Positions 45,401 through 57,784 of a stretch of 64,000 nucleotides of DNA are shown here, piece after piece. Position numbers and translations under genes: made by a program. Each line of letters opens with the position of its first letter. The first letter of the stretch is position 1. The notes beneath the pieces are model-generated. The model worked only from the letters and a program-made list of their open reading frames with translations. It was not told the DNA's origin and made no database searches. Origin of the DNA: Cladorhizidae sp. MBARI D1340-BT2 (taxonomy: Eukaryota > Porifera > Demospongiae > Poecilosclerida > Cladorhizidae); contig JAQNBH010000002.1 of assembly GCA_028752905.1 (NCBI GenBank), positions 37,454,975 through 37,518,974 of the forward strand, in the 5' to 3' direction.

Positions 45401-48222
45401 CTAGAGTTAATGCTTGGACAATGACTGTGGTTAGGGCTTGGACCATGACTAGGGTTAGGGCTTGGACAATGACTAGGGTTAGGGCTTGGACAATGACTAG
45501 GGTTAGTGCTTGGACAATGACTAGGGTTAGGGCTTGGACAATGACTAGGGTTAGGGCGCTTGGACAATGACTAGGGTTAGGGCTTGGACAATGACTAGGG
45601 TTAGTGCTTGGACAATGACAAGGGTTAGTGCTTGGACAATGACTGTGGTTAGGGCTTGGACCATGACTAGGGTTAGGGCTTAGACAATGACTATTGTTAG
45701 GGGTTGGAAAATGACTAGGGTTATGGCTTGGACAATGACTAGGGTTAGGGCTTGGACAATGACTAGGGTTAGGGCTTGGACAATGACTAGGGTTAGGGCT
45801 TGGACAATGACTAGGGTTAGGGCTTGGACAATGACTGTTGTTAGGGCTTGGACAATGACTGTGGTTAGGGCTTGGACAATGACTGTGGTTAGGGATGGAC
45901 AATGACTAGGGTTAGGGCTTGGACAATGACTAGGGTTAGGTCTTGGACAATGACTAGGGTTAGGGCTTGGACCATGACTATGGTTAGGGCTTAGACAATG
46001 ACTATTGTTAGGGGTTGGAAAATGACTAGGGTTATGGCTTGGACAATGACTAGGGTTAGGGCTTGGACATTGACTAGGGTTAGGTCTTGGACAATGACTA
46101 CCTGGACATTGACTGTGGTTAGGGCTTGGACAATGACTAGGGTTAGGGCTTGGACCATGACTAGGGTTAGGGCTTGGACAATGACTAGGGTTAGGGCTTG
46201 GACATTGACTAGGGTTAGTGCTTGGACCATGACTAGGGTTAGGACTCGGACAATGACTAGGGTTAGGACTTGGACCATGACTAGGGTTAGGACTCGGACA
46301 ATGACTAGGGTTAGGGCTTGGACCATGACTAGGGTTAGGGTTTGGACAATGACTAGGGTTAGGGCTTGGACCATGACTAGGGTTATGGCTTGGACCATGA
46401 CTAGGGTTAGTGCTTGGACCATGACTAGGGTTAGGGCTTGGACAATGACTAGGGTTAGGGCTTGGACCATGGCTAGGGTTAGGGTTTGAATATTGACCAG
46501 GGTTAAGGCTTGGATAAAGGCTAGGGTTAGGGTTTTGACATTCACTAGGGTTAGGTCTTGGACATTGAGTTGAGTTATTGCTTGGACAATGACTTGGGTT
46601 AGGGTTTGGAATAGGACTGTGGTTAGGTTTTGGACAATGACTAGGGTTAGGGCTTGGACAATGACTGTGGTTAGGGCTTGGACAATGGCTAGGGTTAGGG
46701 CTTGGACAATGACTAGGGTTAGGGCTTGGACAATGACTAGAGTTAGGGTTTGAACCATGACTAGAGTTAATGCTTGGACAATGACTGTGGTTAGGGCTTG
46801 GACCATGACTAGGGTTAGGGCTTGGACAATGACTAGGGTTAGGGCTTGGACAATGACTAGGGTTAGTGCTTGGACAATGACTAGGGTTAGGGCTTGGACA
46901 ATGACTAGGGTTAGGGCGCTTGGACAATGACTAGAGTTAGGGCTTGGACAATGACTAGGGTTAGTGCTTGAACAATGACTAGGGTTATGGCTTGGACAAT
47001 GACTATTGTTAGGGGTTGGAAAATGACTAGGGTTATGGCTTGGACAATGACTAGGGTTAGGGCTTGGACAATGACTAGGGTTAGGGCTTGGACAATGACT
47101 AGGGTTAGGGCTTGGACAATGACTAGGGTTAGGACTTGGACAATTAGTGCTTGGACAATGACTAGGGTTAGGGCTTGGACAATGACTAGGGTTAGGGCTT
47201 GGACAATGACTAGGGTTAGGGCTTGGACAATGACTGTTGTTAGGGCTTGGACAATGACTGTGGTTAGGGCTTGGACAATGTGGTTAGGGATGGACAATGA
47301 CTAGGGTTAGGGCTTGGACAATGACTAGGGTTAGGTCTTGGACAATGACTAGGGTTAGGGCTTGGACCATGACTACGGTTAGGGCTTAGACAATGACTAT
47401 TGTTAGGGGTTGGAAAATGACTAGGGTTATGGCTTGGACAATGACTAGGGTTAGGGCTTGGACAATGACTTGGGTTAGGGCTTGAACAATGACTAGGGTT
47501 AGGGCTTGGACAATGAATAGGGTTAGGGCTTGGACAATGACTAGGGTTAGGGCTTGGACAATGACTAGGGTTAGTGCTTGGACAATGACTAGTGTTAGGG
47601 TTTGAACAATGACTATGGTTAGGGCTTGGACATTGACTGTGGTTAGGGCTTGGACAATGACTGTGGTTAGGTCTTGGACAATGACTAGGGTTAGGGCTTG
47701 GACAATGACTAGGGTTAGGGTTTGGACCATGACTAGAGTTAGTGCTTGGACGATGACTAGGGTTAGGGCTTGGACTATGACTAGGGTTAGTGCTTGGACA
47801 ATGACTATTGTTAGCGGTTGGACATTGACCAGGGTTAGGGCTTGGACAATGACTAGGATTAGGGCTTGGAAAATGGCTAGGGTTAGGGATTGGATTGTAC
47901 TAGGGTTAGGACTTGGACAATGACTAAGGTTTGGGCTTGTACAATGACTCGGGTTAGGGCTTGGACAATGACTAGGTTTAGGGCTTGGACAATGACTAAG
48001 GTTATGGCTTGGACCATGACTAGGGTTAGGGCTTGGACCATGAATAGGGTTAGGGCTTGGACCATGACTAGGGTTAGGGATTGGACAAAGACTAGGGTTA
48101 GGGCTTGGACAAAGGCTATGGTTAGGGGTTGGACATTGACCAGGGTTACGGATTGGACAAAGAATAGGGTTAGGGCTTGGACAAATGCCAGGGTTAGAGC
48201 TTGGATTATGACTAGGGTTAGG
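42411..48222. repeat. 24-bp telomere-related satellite, subfamily A (about 240 units)
   Basis: The unit begins gggttagggcttggacaatg and ends acta; each contains GGGTTAGGG. Units vary (caatg/ccatg, gtgctt, gactcg, cctgaa). Higher-order structure: a rare block (gaatattgaccagggttaag) recurs at 43640, 45128 and 46488, so segments of roughly 1.49 and 1.36 kb are duplicated. The frames of 1128, 1163 and 415 residues on the minus strand (PSPNPSHC and ALTLVIVQ repeats) result from the 24-nt period; there is no flanking gene structure. Confidence 0.98.
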
Positions 48223-51180
48223 ACTTGGACAATGACTAGGGTTAGGGCTTGGACAATGACTAGGGTTAGGGCTTGGATTATGACTAGAGTTCGGACTTGG
48301 ACAATGACTAAGGTTAGGGCTTGGACAATGACTAGAGTTAGTGCTTGGACAATGACTAGGGTTAGGGCTTGGACTATAACTAGGGTTTGCTACAATGACT
48401 AGGGTTAGGGCTTGGACAATGACTAGGGTTAGGGCTTGGATTATGACTAGAGTTCGGACTTGGACAATGACTAAGGTTAGGGCTTGGACAATGACTAGAG
48501 TTAGTGCTTGGACAATGACTAGGGTTAGGGCTTGGACTATAACTAGGGTTTGCTACAATGACTAGGGTTAGGGCTTGGACAATGACTAGGGTTAGGGCTT
48601 GGATTATGACTAGAGTTCGGACTTGGACAATGACTAAGGTTAGGGCTTGGACAATGACTAGAGTTAGTGCTTGGACAATGACTAGGGTTAGGGCTTGGAC
48701 TATAACTAGGGTTTGCTACAATGACTAGGGTTAGGGCTTGGACAATGACTAGGGTTAGGGCTTGGATTATGACTAGAGTTCGGACTTGGACAATGACTAA
48801 GGTTAGGGCTTGGACAATGACTAGAGTTAGTGCTTGGACAATGACTAGGGTTAGGGCTTGGACTATAACTAGGGTTTGCTACAATGACTAGGGTTAGGGC
48901 TTGGACAATGACTAGGGTTAGGGCTTGGATTATGACTAGAGTTCGGACTTGGACAATGACTAAGGTTAGGGCTTGGACAATGACTAGAGTTAGTGCTTGG
49001 ACAATGACTAGGGTTAGGGCTTGGACTATAACTAGGGTTTGCTACAATGACTAGGGTTAGGGCTTGGACAATGACTAGGGTTAGGGCTTGGATTATGACT
49101 AGAGTTCGGACTTGGACAATGACTAAGGTTAGGGCTTGGACAATGACTAGAGTTAGTGCTTGGACAATGACTAGGGTTAGGGCTTGGACTATAACTAGGG
49201 TTTGCTACAATGACTAGGGTTAGGGCTTGGACAATGACTAGGGTTAGGGCTTGGATTATGACTAGAGTTCGGACTTGGACAATGACTAAGGTTAGGGCTT
49301 GGACAATGACTAGAGTTAGTGCTTGGACAATGACTAGGGTTAGGGCTTGGACTATAACTAGGGTTTGCTACGTACAATGACTAGGGTTAGGGCTTGGACA
49401 ATGACTAGGGTTAGGGCTTGGATTATGACTAGAGTTCGGACTTGGACAATGACTAAGGTTAGGGCTTGGACAATGACTAGAGTTAGTGCTTGGACAATGA
49501 CTAGGGTTAGGGCTTGGACTATAACTAGGGTTTGCTACAATGACTAGGGTTAGGGCTTGACAATGACTAGGGTTAGGGCTTGGATTATGACTAGAGTTCG
49601 GACTTGGACAATGACTAAGGTTAGGGCTTGGACAATGACTAGAGTTAGTGCTTGGACAATGACTAGGGTTAGGGCTTGGACTATAACTAGGGTTTGCTAC
49701 AATGACTAGGGTTAGGGCTTGGACAATGACTAGGGTTAGGGCTTGGATTATGACTAGAGTTCGGACTTGGACAATGACTAAGGTTAGGGCTTGGACAATG
49801 ACTAGAGTTAGTGCTTGGACAATGACTAGGGTTAGGGCTTGGACTATAACTAGGGTTTGCTACAATGACTAGGGTTAGGGCTTGGACAATGACTAGGGTT
49901 AGGGCTTGGATTATGACTAGAGTTCGGACTTGGACAATGACTAAGGTTAGGGCTTGGACAATGACTAGAGTTAGTGCTTGGACAATGACTAGGGTTAGGG
50001 CTTGGACTATAACTAGGGTTTGCTACAATGACTAGGGTTAGGGCTTGGACAATGACTAGGGTTAGGGCTTGGATTATGACTAGAGTTCGGACTTGGACAA
50101 TGACTAAGGTTAGGGCTTGGACAATGACTAGAGTTAGTGCTTGGACAATGACTAGGGTTAGGGCTTGGACTATAACTAGGGTTTGCTACAATGACTAGGG
50201 TTAGGGCTTGGACAATGACTAGGGTTAGGGCTTGGATTATGACTAGAGTTCGGACTTGGACAATGACTAAGGTTAGGGCTTGGACAATGACTAGAGTTAG
50301 TGCTTGGACAATGACTAGGGTTAGGGCTTGGACTATAACTAGGGTTTGCTACAATGACTAGGGTTAGGGCTTGGACAATGACTAGGGTTAGGGCTTGGAT
50401 TATGACTAGAGTTCGGACTTGGACAATGACTAAGGTTAGGGCTTGGACAATGACTAGAGTTAGTGCTTGGACAATGACTAGGGTTAGGGCTTGGACTATA
50501 ACTAGGGTTTGCTACAATGACTAGGGTTAGGGCTTGGACAATGACTAGGGTTAGGGCTTGGATTATGACTAGAGTTCGGACTTGGACAATGACTAAGGTT
50601 AGGGCTTGGACAATGACTAGAGTTAGTGCTTGGACAATGACTAGGGTTAGGGCTTGGACTATAACTAGGGTTTGCTACAATGACTAGGGTTAGGGCTTGG
50701 ACAATGACTAGGGTTAGGGCTTGGATTATGACTAGAGTTCGGACTTGGACAATGACTAAGGTTAGGGCTTGGACAATGACTAGAGTTAGTGCTTGGACAA
50801 TGACTAGGGTTAGGGCTTGGACTATAACTAGGGTTTGCTACAATGACTAGGGTTAGGGCTTGGACAATGACTAGGGTTAGGGCTTGGATTATGACTAGAG
50901 TTCGGACTTGGACAATGACTAAGGTTAGGGCTTGGACAATGACTAGAGTTAGTGCTTGGACAATGACTAGGGTTAGGGCTTGGACTATAACTAGGGTTTG
51001 CTACAATGACTAGGGTTAGGGCTTGGACAATGACTAGGGTTAGGGCTTGGATTATGACTAGAGTTCGGACTTGGACAATGACTAAGGTTAGGGCTTGGAC
51101 AATGACTAGAGTTAGTGCTTGGACAATGACTAGGGTTAGGGCTTGGACTATAACTAGGGTTTGCTACAATGACTAGGGTT
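48223..51180. repeat. 163-bp higher-order repeat of satellite A, about 18 copies
   Basis: Landmark tttgctacaatgactagggt recurs at 48386, 48549, 48712 and onward every 163 bp to about 51166. Each block has seven 24-bp-type monomers, one shortened (7 x 24 minus 5), and diagnostic variants (ttcggacttgg, ggattatgac, ggactataac). Copies are almost identical; exceptions include a 4-bp insertion (cgta) near 49371 and a missing base near 49559. This points to recent expansion. Confidence 0.97.
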
Positions 51181-51690
51181 AGAAGTACTGTAGGGTGTAA
51201 AGAAACAAAGCTGCCTGAGCCTGCAGCCAGGAAGGTAGGCTGGTAAAGAAACAAAGCTGCTGCTTGAGTTATAGCTACCAACTATTAGTCATGCCCCAAA
51301 TACATACACTATCTAGCCTGCAAGTAAAACTATTTTAGCAGCTGGTATTGAGGAATTTACAAGATCTGTTAAGGAGTATGTGTTCACTGAGTTACCTTTC
51401 TGTGTGCTACATGCATCCCTTTTAGGGAAGAACTGGTGAATATGAATCTACATCCCTGCTGTAAACTCTAGTAGGGAAGCTGGGGAGTGGGGAAGTTAGA
51501 TGCAGCAATGTTTGGCTTGACTTTACTAGAACAGCTGGGGAATGCATGATCTTGGGAAGTGTGTTACTGTTAGGGCTTAAGTACAGTAGGACCTAGTTTA
51601 GGGCTTGGAGAATGACTACGGCTACGCGACCTAGTCTGGATGCAATGACTAGGGCTAGGGCTTGGAGAGCTACACTGTAGGGCTTGGACC
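51181..51690. repeat. satellite spacer, copy 1
   Basis: A non-satellite stretch starting agaagtactgtagggtgtaa, present again at 54971 and 57265. It includes aggaaggtaggctggtaaag and ttactagaacagctggggaa. No coding frame is conserved. Confidence 0.93.
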
Positions 51691-51856
51691 ATGACTATAG
51701 TAGGGCTTAGACCATGACTATAGTAGGGCTTGGACCATGACTAGGGTTAGGGCTTGGACTATGACTAGGGTTAGTGCTACAATGACTGAGGTTAGGGGTT
51801 CAACATTGACCTGTATTAGGGCTTGGACAAAGGCTAAGATTATTTTTGTGCTTGGC
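51691..51856. repeat. short degenerate satellite A segment
   Basis: Diverged units such as gacttggaccatgactatag precede the gypsy element. Confidence 0.75.
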
Positions 51857-52108
51857 ATGTAACAATGTTAAGCATAACTGAAGTAATATGGTAAGGGTCA
51901 TTAGCTATATAGGTTCAACATTCAATGTTCTCTATCTCCTCCCAAGTCTTTAGCACATGTGTCAAGGGAGTGGGTGGAGTCAAGGGAGTGGGTGGAGTCA
52001 AGGGAGTGGGTGGAAGACTGATGTTATTTTAGGGTATAATCCTCACTCCTTTGTCATTTGGGGGGTCTCCTTATTCTAGTTGATCTCCTGAGTTTGGCAG
52101 GTGAAGAT

Positions 52109-53560
52109 TTAGTTGGGGATGGAATAAAGGGTGGAGGTGAAGGGGTGACCGGTGTTGGTAGTGGGGAGGATGGCTGTAGCTCCAGTGGGGGTCATGTCAT
52201 TGCCATTGGGGTGGTCCTGGTTTGGGATGCAAATATCTGGTGGTGTAGGATAGATCATTGGGTCAGTAGTGGTAGTCTCAGCTGGTGAGATTGGATGGTT
52301 AAGTAATCCAGTGGTAGTGGAGGGTGGTGTGTTCTCAGCTGCAAGATCCTGTGGAAGAAGGGTGAGATCTTCCAAAATGGTTCGTTTTGGTTTAGGGTCA
52401 TAATGTATTCTTGTTCCTGAGGGTAATTCTGCCACTCCCATCCACTTTGATCGAGTGTTGATGGTATTGGTGCACTTCGATAACTGTCCCAGTCTTGTCC
52501 CATTTGTTAGGGTTGGGTCCAGTCTGGTTTTGTATTCTGACTTGGTCACCGATGTGGAGGGGTGGGAGAAGTTTGGTGTGTTCCTTCCATTTTTCATGAT
52601 TAACCATATGCCTGTTTCTCAAAGCTTCCTCTCTGGCTGAGAGAGTGATTCCCTCCATGTTTGGTGAGGGTGGTACTTGCCAGGGAGGATAGGGATTAGG
52701 TATCTTGTTGGTCTCCCGAAAATGTCCTGATCTTGTGTATTTCGGTATTGGAGGATGGCTTGTTGGAATGTGTCGACATTGATATCTCCTTTGGGTCCCA
52801 CGTTATTAGTGATGAGTCTCTTGATGGTTTTTACTCCAATTTCAGCTCTGTAATTGCTGTGAGGCTAGGCAACTGAACTCAGTCTGTGATGGATCCTCCA
52901 TTCATCCAAGAATTGTCTGGTGGTGTGGGCTATGAATTCAGGGCCTCCATCGGAAATGAACTCGTCTGGTATGCCAAAGGTAGCAAAGGTTCTTCTCAGG
53001 GTGTTGATGAGGCCTAGGGCACCATTGGTGGATCTTTCCACAATTGGCCAATTGCAATAGCGGTCTACAATCACCAAGTACATGTAGTTGAATCCTGTAT
53101 AGTGAAAAAAATCGGCGCAGATGCACTGAAACGGGTATGAGGGATGGCTGGTGTTGGAGGCATTGCAGCCTGGGATGGAGCCATCCTTTGCAGTGGCTGC
53201 ATCTGGCTCTGATAGCATTGGATGTCGTTGTGTAAGTCCAGGCCAGAAAATAGAAGATTCAGCTCTCGAGGTCATGGATGGGCAGCATGTAGTGCCGTAA
53301 GACAAGGAACTCTCAGTGAGGGTGGGATGACTATCCTGTCCTTGTAGACTATCAACCCGTCGACACAGTAGAGATGTTTCCTGAATGGGTGGTACTCCCT
53401 TAATGATGTCGGGAGAAGGTGTTTTTGGTCTGATAGTCCTTCAATTGTAGAGAGTAGGAGGTTCTCATGGTGTTGTCGGATGACTTGGCTGTTTGAACAT
53501 CCTCCCAGTTGATGGTTTGTATGGCATTATGGGATGAGGCAATTGATGCTGTCAACGTTT
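52109..53560 (-). pseudogene. Ty3/gypsy integrase (with RNase H tail)
   Basis: Pieces from high to low coordinate: a segment before the integrase (INWEDVQTAKSSDNTMRTSY, then RIVIPPSLR near 53330), the core from 53305 with CADFFHYTGFNYMYLVIVDR (first Asp), FISDGGPEFIAHTTRQFLDE (second Asp), an in-frame TAG at about 52870, then YRAEIGVKTIKRLI (Glu block). A C-terminal part (52658-52400) reads REEALRNRHMVNHEKWKEHT, KLLPPLHIGDQVRIQNQTG and a Pro/Thr-rich tail follows in another frame (52597-52109). Function in the family: insertion of retroelement cDNA. Several breaks; inactive. Confidence 0.88.
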
Positions 53561-53747
53561 CTTTGGTAATCTTCCCTTGGCACACACATGGATAGCCTAA
53601 TGAATGGTTGGGATTTGGATTGCCTTTTTGTCCATTTGCCAGTTGATTGGTCATGCACATGACCATGTGGTCTAAGGTGGCATTTTTATCTCTCATCTCA
53701 GATGTGATCCCACATAAGGTGTTGAATAGCATTCTCATGTTCACCTT

Positions 53748-54677
53748 CTATCCCATTCCTGACTGGTTTTGCGTCATTCTTGCTTCTGCACATCTTTCCA
53801 AAGTGGTGGTCCTGCTGCAGTGGCTATATACTGCACCAAATACAGGGCAATCTTGCCTCCGTATTCTGGTTGGCCCATGGTCGTGGGTGCATACCTCTTG
53901 ATCCTTTGGCAGAGGACCTTTCACTGCAGTTCTTTTCTGGTGCCTGTAGGAGCTTCCCGTAACTGCATCTGTCGCATGAGGTAGTAACAATCTAGAGGCT
54001 GATCTCTTGCCTGCTTCCTTGGCTTCCACGTATCTGAGGACCTGCTCCAGTGTCATGTCTGGTTCTTCTTCCCTAGCAGGTCCATTTCAATCTTGGGGTC
54101 ATCAAACCCTCTGCACAACACATCTCTTAAGATGGTCTCCGTGTAATCAACGTTGGAATCGCATCCGTGCACTGCTGGGTGTACTTGCAGACACTGGCTT
54201 GGCCACGGAGCCTGGCTCCAAATGCCCGGATGGGCTCATCACGGTCCTGCTTGAGGTTGTGCAGGGTTACTCTGGCTACCATTGTATTCTGCTCCCTCAC
54301 TGCTAGCTCCCTCATTGCTGCAAATACTTCTTCTTCCAGCATCTTGGTGAGGGTACATTACCTCCTTGGTTTCTGGTGAGGTCTTTCCTCAGCTGCTCAT
54401 CGCAACACTCTAGCAGTTGGATGATCTTGTCGGTGCCACCCAACCTCGTTGCCCTGGCGTAGTCACTCCACCTGGTTTTAAAATATAGCCACTCCTTGCT
54501 TGTACCAGCTGATGAGATACTTGGCCTTTTCACCTTCTCAGCCCTGGCAGCGGGGTTGTTACCGTCGGGTTGCTTATGGCTGGTCGCATGGGCCGTTATG
54601 AGTGCGGCAGCCAGCACTGCTTCCACTTCGGGTGTTTGATACTCGCAACCTACGATGGGGCATCGTACCGATGGCAT
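53748..54677 (-). pseudogene. gag-like region of the Ty3/gypsy element
   Basis: Starts MPSVRCPIVGCEYQTPEVEA with a C2H2-like finger (C-x4-C...H-x3-H, residues about 5-32), then KEWLYFKTRWSDYARATRLG and QLLECCDEQLRKDLTRN, a gag-type core. A shifted frame (54342-54127) continues MRELAVREQNTMVARVTLHN and DEPIRAFGARLRGQASVCKY. A third (54056-53748) reads MTLEQVLRYVEAKEAGKRSA. The order and motifs fit gag proteins of invertebrate gypsy elements with an N-terminal zinc finger. Two frame breaks. Protease and RT that should follow are absent; integrase-side sequence begins within ~200 bp. Confidence 0.75.
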
Positions 54678-54970
54678 CTTCGGACCATGTGGTGGTGCTC
54701 TTTAATTGGAAAGATAGCTCCTTTTCACCTTCCTCGTCGAAATGGCTTGTCTTTACGGCCTGGGAGACTTTCTTCAGCGACTACTGAGTTATACTTAACA
54801 TAGATAATAAGGGGGTCACCCTATTTGAATGCAAGTGGAACTCGATCGAATAATGATATCGCATATAACAATGTTAAGCATAACTGAAGTAATAAGTTAA
54901 GGGGCATTAGCTATATACAGGTTCAATGTTCTCTAGGTTAGTGCTTGGACAATGACTAGGCTAGGGTTGT

Positions 54971-55490
54971 AGAAGTACTATAGTGTGTAAAGAAACAATG
55001 CTGCCTGAGCCTGTAGCCAGGAAGGTAGGCTGGTAAAGAAGCAAAGCTGCTGCTTGAGTTATAGCTACCAACTGTTAGTCATTCCCCAAATACATACACT
55101 ATCTAGCCTGCAAGTATAACTATTTTAGCAGCTGGCATTGAGGAATTTACAATATCTGTGAAGAAGTATGTAATTCACTGAGTTACCTTTCTGTGTGCTA
55201 CATGCATCCCTTTTAGGGAAGAACTGGTGAATATGAATCCACATCCCTGCTGTCAACTCTAGTAGGGAAGCTGGGGAGTGGGGAAGTTAGATGCAGCAAT
55301 GTTTGGCTTGACTTTACTAGAACAGCTGGGGAGTGCAAGATCTTGGGAAGTGTGTTACTGTTAGGTCTTAAGTACAGTAGTACCTAGGTTATGGCTTGGA
55401 CAATGAATAGGGCTACCCGAGCTAGTCTGGATGCAATGGCTAGGGCTAAGGCTAGGGCTAGGAGAGCTACACTGTAGTTGGGTTGCAATG
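54971..55490. repeat. satellite spacer, copy 2
   Basis: Collinear with 51181-51690, with scattered substitutions. Preceded by a small piece of satellite A (54936-54970). Confidence 0.93.
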
Positions 55491-57264
55491 ACTTGTTTAG
55501 GGACTGGACAAAGACTAGGGTTAGGGCTTGGACAATGAGTTAAGGCTTGGACCATGACTAGCATTAGTGCCTGGACCATGATTAGCATTAGTGCTTAGGC
55601 AATTACAAGGGTTAGAGCTTGGACAATAACTAGGGTTAGGGGTTGGACAAAGGCTAGGGTTAGGGCTTTGACAATTGCTAGGGTTAGTGCTTGGACAATA
55701 ACTAGGGTTAGGGGTTGGACAAAGGCTAGGGTTAGGGCCTGGACAATTGCTAGGGTTAGTGGTTGGACATTTGACCAGGGTTAAGGCATGGACAAAGGCT
55801 AGGGTTAGGGTTGGACATTGACTAGGGTCAAGGCTTGGACAATGACTAGGATTAGGGCTTGGGGTTAGGACCTGGACAATGACTAGGGTTAGGGCTTGGA
55901 CAATGGCTAGGAGTAGGGCTTGGATAATGACTAGGGTTAGGGCTTGGACAATGACTAGGGTCAAGGCTAGGACAATGACTAGGGTTAGGGCTTGGACAAT
56001 GACTAAGGTCAAGGCTTGGACAATGACTAGGATTAGGGCTTGGAAAATGACTAGGGTCAAGGCTTGGACAATGACTAGGATTAGGGCTTGGACAATGACT
56101 AGGATGAGGGCTTGGACAATGACTAGGGATAGGACTTGGACCATGACTAGTGTCAAGGCTAGGACAATGACTAGGGTTAGGGCTTGGACAATGACTATGG
56201 TTAGTACCTGGACAATGACTAGGATTAGGGCTTGGACAATGACTAAGGTCAAGGCTTGGACAATGACTAGGGTTAGGGCTTGGACAATGACTAAGGTCAA
56301 GGCTTGGACAATGACTAGGATTAGGGCTTGGACAATGACTAAGGTCAAGGCTTGGACAATGACTAGGGTTAGGGCTTGGACAATGACTAGGGTCAAGGCT
56401 TGGACAATGACTAGGGTTAGGGCTTGGACAATGACTAGGGTCAAGGCTGGGACAATGACTAGGGTTAGGGCTTGGACAATGACAAGGGTCAAGGCTTGGA
56501 CCATGACTAGGGTTAGGCTTGGACAATTACAAGGGTTAGGGCTTGGACAATGACTATGGTTAGGGGTTGGACAAAGGCTAGGGTTAGGGCTAACAATGAC
56601 TAGGGTCAAGGCTAGGACAATGACTAATGACTAGGATTAGGGCTTGGACAATGACCAGGATTAGGGCTTGGACCATGACTAGGGTTAGGGCTTGGAGAAT
56701 GACTAGGGTTAGGGCTTGGACAATAACTAAGGTCAAGGCTTGGACAATGACTAGGGTTAGGGCTTGGCCAATGACTAAGGTCAAGGCTTTGGACAATGAC
56801 TAGGATTAGGGCTTGGACAATGACTAGGGTCAAGGCTTGGACAATGACTAGGGTTAGTGCTTGAACAATGACTAGGGTTAGTGCTTGGATAATTACTAGG
56901 GTTAGGGGTTGGACATTGACCAGTGTTAGGGCTTGGACAAAGGCTTTGGTTATAGCTTGGACAATGACTAGGGTTAGGGCTTGGAGAATGACTAGGGTTA
57001 GGGCTTGGACAATAACTAAGGTCAAGGCTTGGACAATGACTAGGGTTAGGGCTTGGCCAATGACTAAGGTCAAGGCTTTGGACAATGACTAGGATTAGGG
57101 CTTGGACAATGACTAGGGTCAAGGCTTGGACAATGACTAGGGTTAGTGCTTGAACAATGACTAGGGTTAGTGCTTGGATAATTACTAGGGTTAGGGGTTG
57201 GACATTGACCAGTGTTAGGGCTTGGACAAAGGCTTTGGTTATAACTTGGACAATGACTAGGGTT
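55491..57264. repeat. 24-bp satellite, subfamily A/B mixture
   Basis: Alternating units of type A (gggttagggcttggacaatg) and type B (gtcaaggcttggacaatgac). About 340 bp starting near 56680 (gcttggagaatgactagggt) recur at about 56970. Frames of 362 and 224 residues here are period artefacts. Confidence 0.96.
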
Positions 57265-57784
57265 AGAAGTACTGTAGGGTATAAAGAAACAAAGCTGCCT
57301 GAGCCTGCAGCCAGGAAGGTAGGCTGGTAAAGAAACAAAGCTGCTGCTTGAGTTATAGCTACCAACTGTTAGCCATTCCCCAAATACATGTATACACTAT
57401 CTAGCCTGCAAGTAAAACTATTTTAGCAGCTGGCTTTGAGGAATTTACAATATCTGTTAAGGAGTATGTGTTCACTGAGTTACCTTTCTGTGTGCTACAT
57501 GCATCCCTTTTAGGGAAGAACTGGTGAATATGAATCTACATCCCTGCTGTCAACTCTAGTAGGGAAGCTGGGGAGTGGGGAAGTTAGATGCAGCAATGTT
57601 TGGCTTGACTTTACTAGAACAGCTGGGGAGTGCAAGATCTTGGGAAGTGTGTTCCTTGTGTAGGGCTTGGACAATGACTCAAGTTAGTGCTTGGACAATG
57701 ACTACGGCTACGCAAGCTAGTCCGGATGTGACTAGGGCTAGGACTGGGAGAGCTACACTAGGTACTGTAGGTTGCAATGACTTG
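57265..57784. repeat. satellite spacer, copy 3
   Basis: Collinear with the other two copies. It ends at the start of satellite C. An open frame at 57575-57868 spans the junction and is not a gene. Confidence 0.93.

Larger units (their letters stand above)
51857..54935 (-). mobile_element. Ty3/gypsy retrotransposon, lacking protease/RT, inside the satellite
   Basis: The minus strand carries gag-like then integrase sequence (next entries). About 75 bp at each end are direct repeats: taacaatgttaagcataact at 51862 and at 54868, followed by similar sequence through ttcaatgttctct. These may be short LTR remnants or flanking satellite-spacer sequence. A 24-bp repeat (gtcaagggagtgggtggaag type, three copies) lies at 51962-52016. 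Confidence 0.8.

Noticed and set aside
42181..46927. Very long minus-strand open frames (415-1163 residues) rich in PSPNPSHC or ALTLVIVQ
   Set aside because: Open in two or more frames on both strands because the unit is 24 nt; no unique sequence, splice sites or codon bias suggests a protein.
42411..51180. True chromosome end (telomere)
   Set aside because: TTAGGG never occurs as a pure tandem array; it is embedded in a 24-bp unit, and unique sequence and transposons follow on both sides.
52058..54803. Plus-strand open frames across the gypsy region
   Set aside because: Antisense shadows of gag and integrase on the minus strand.
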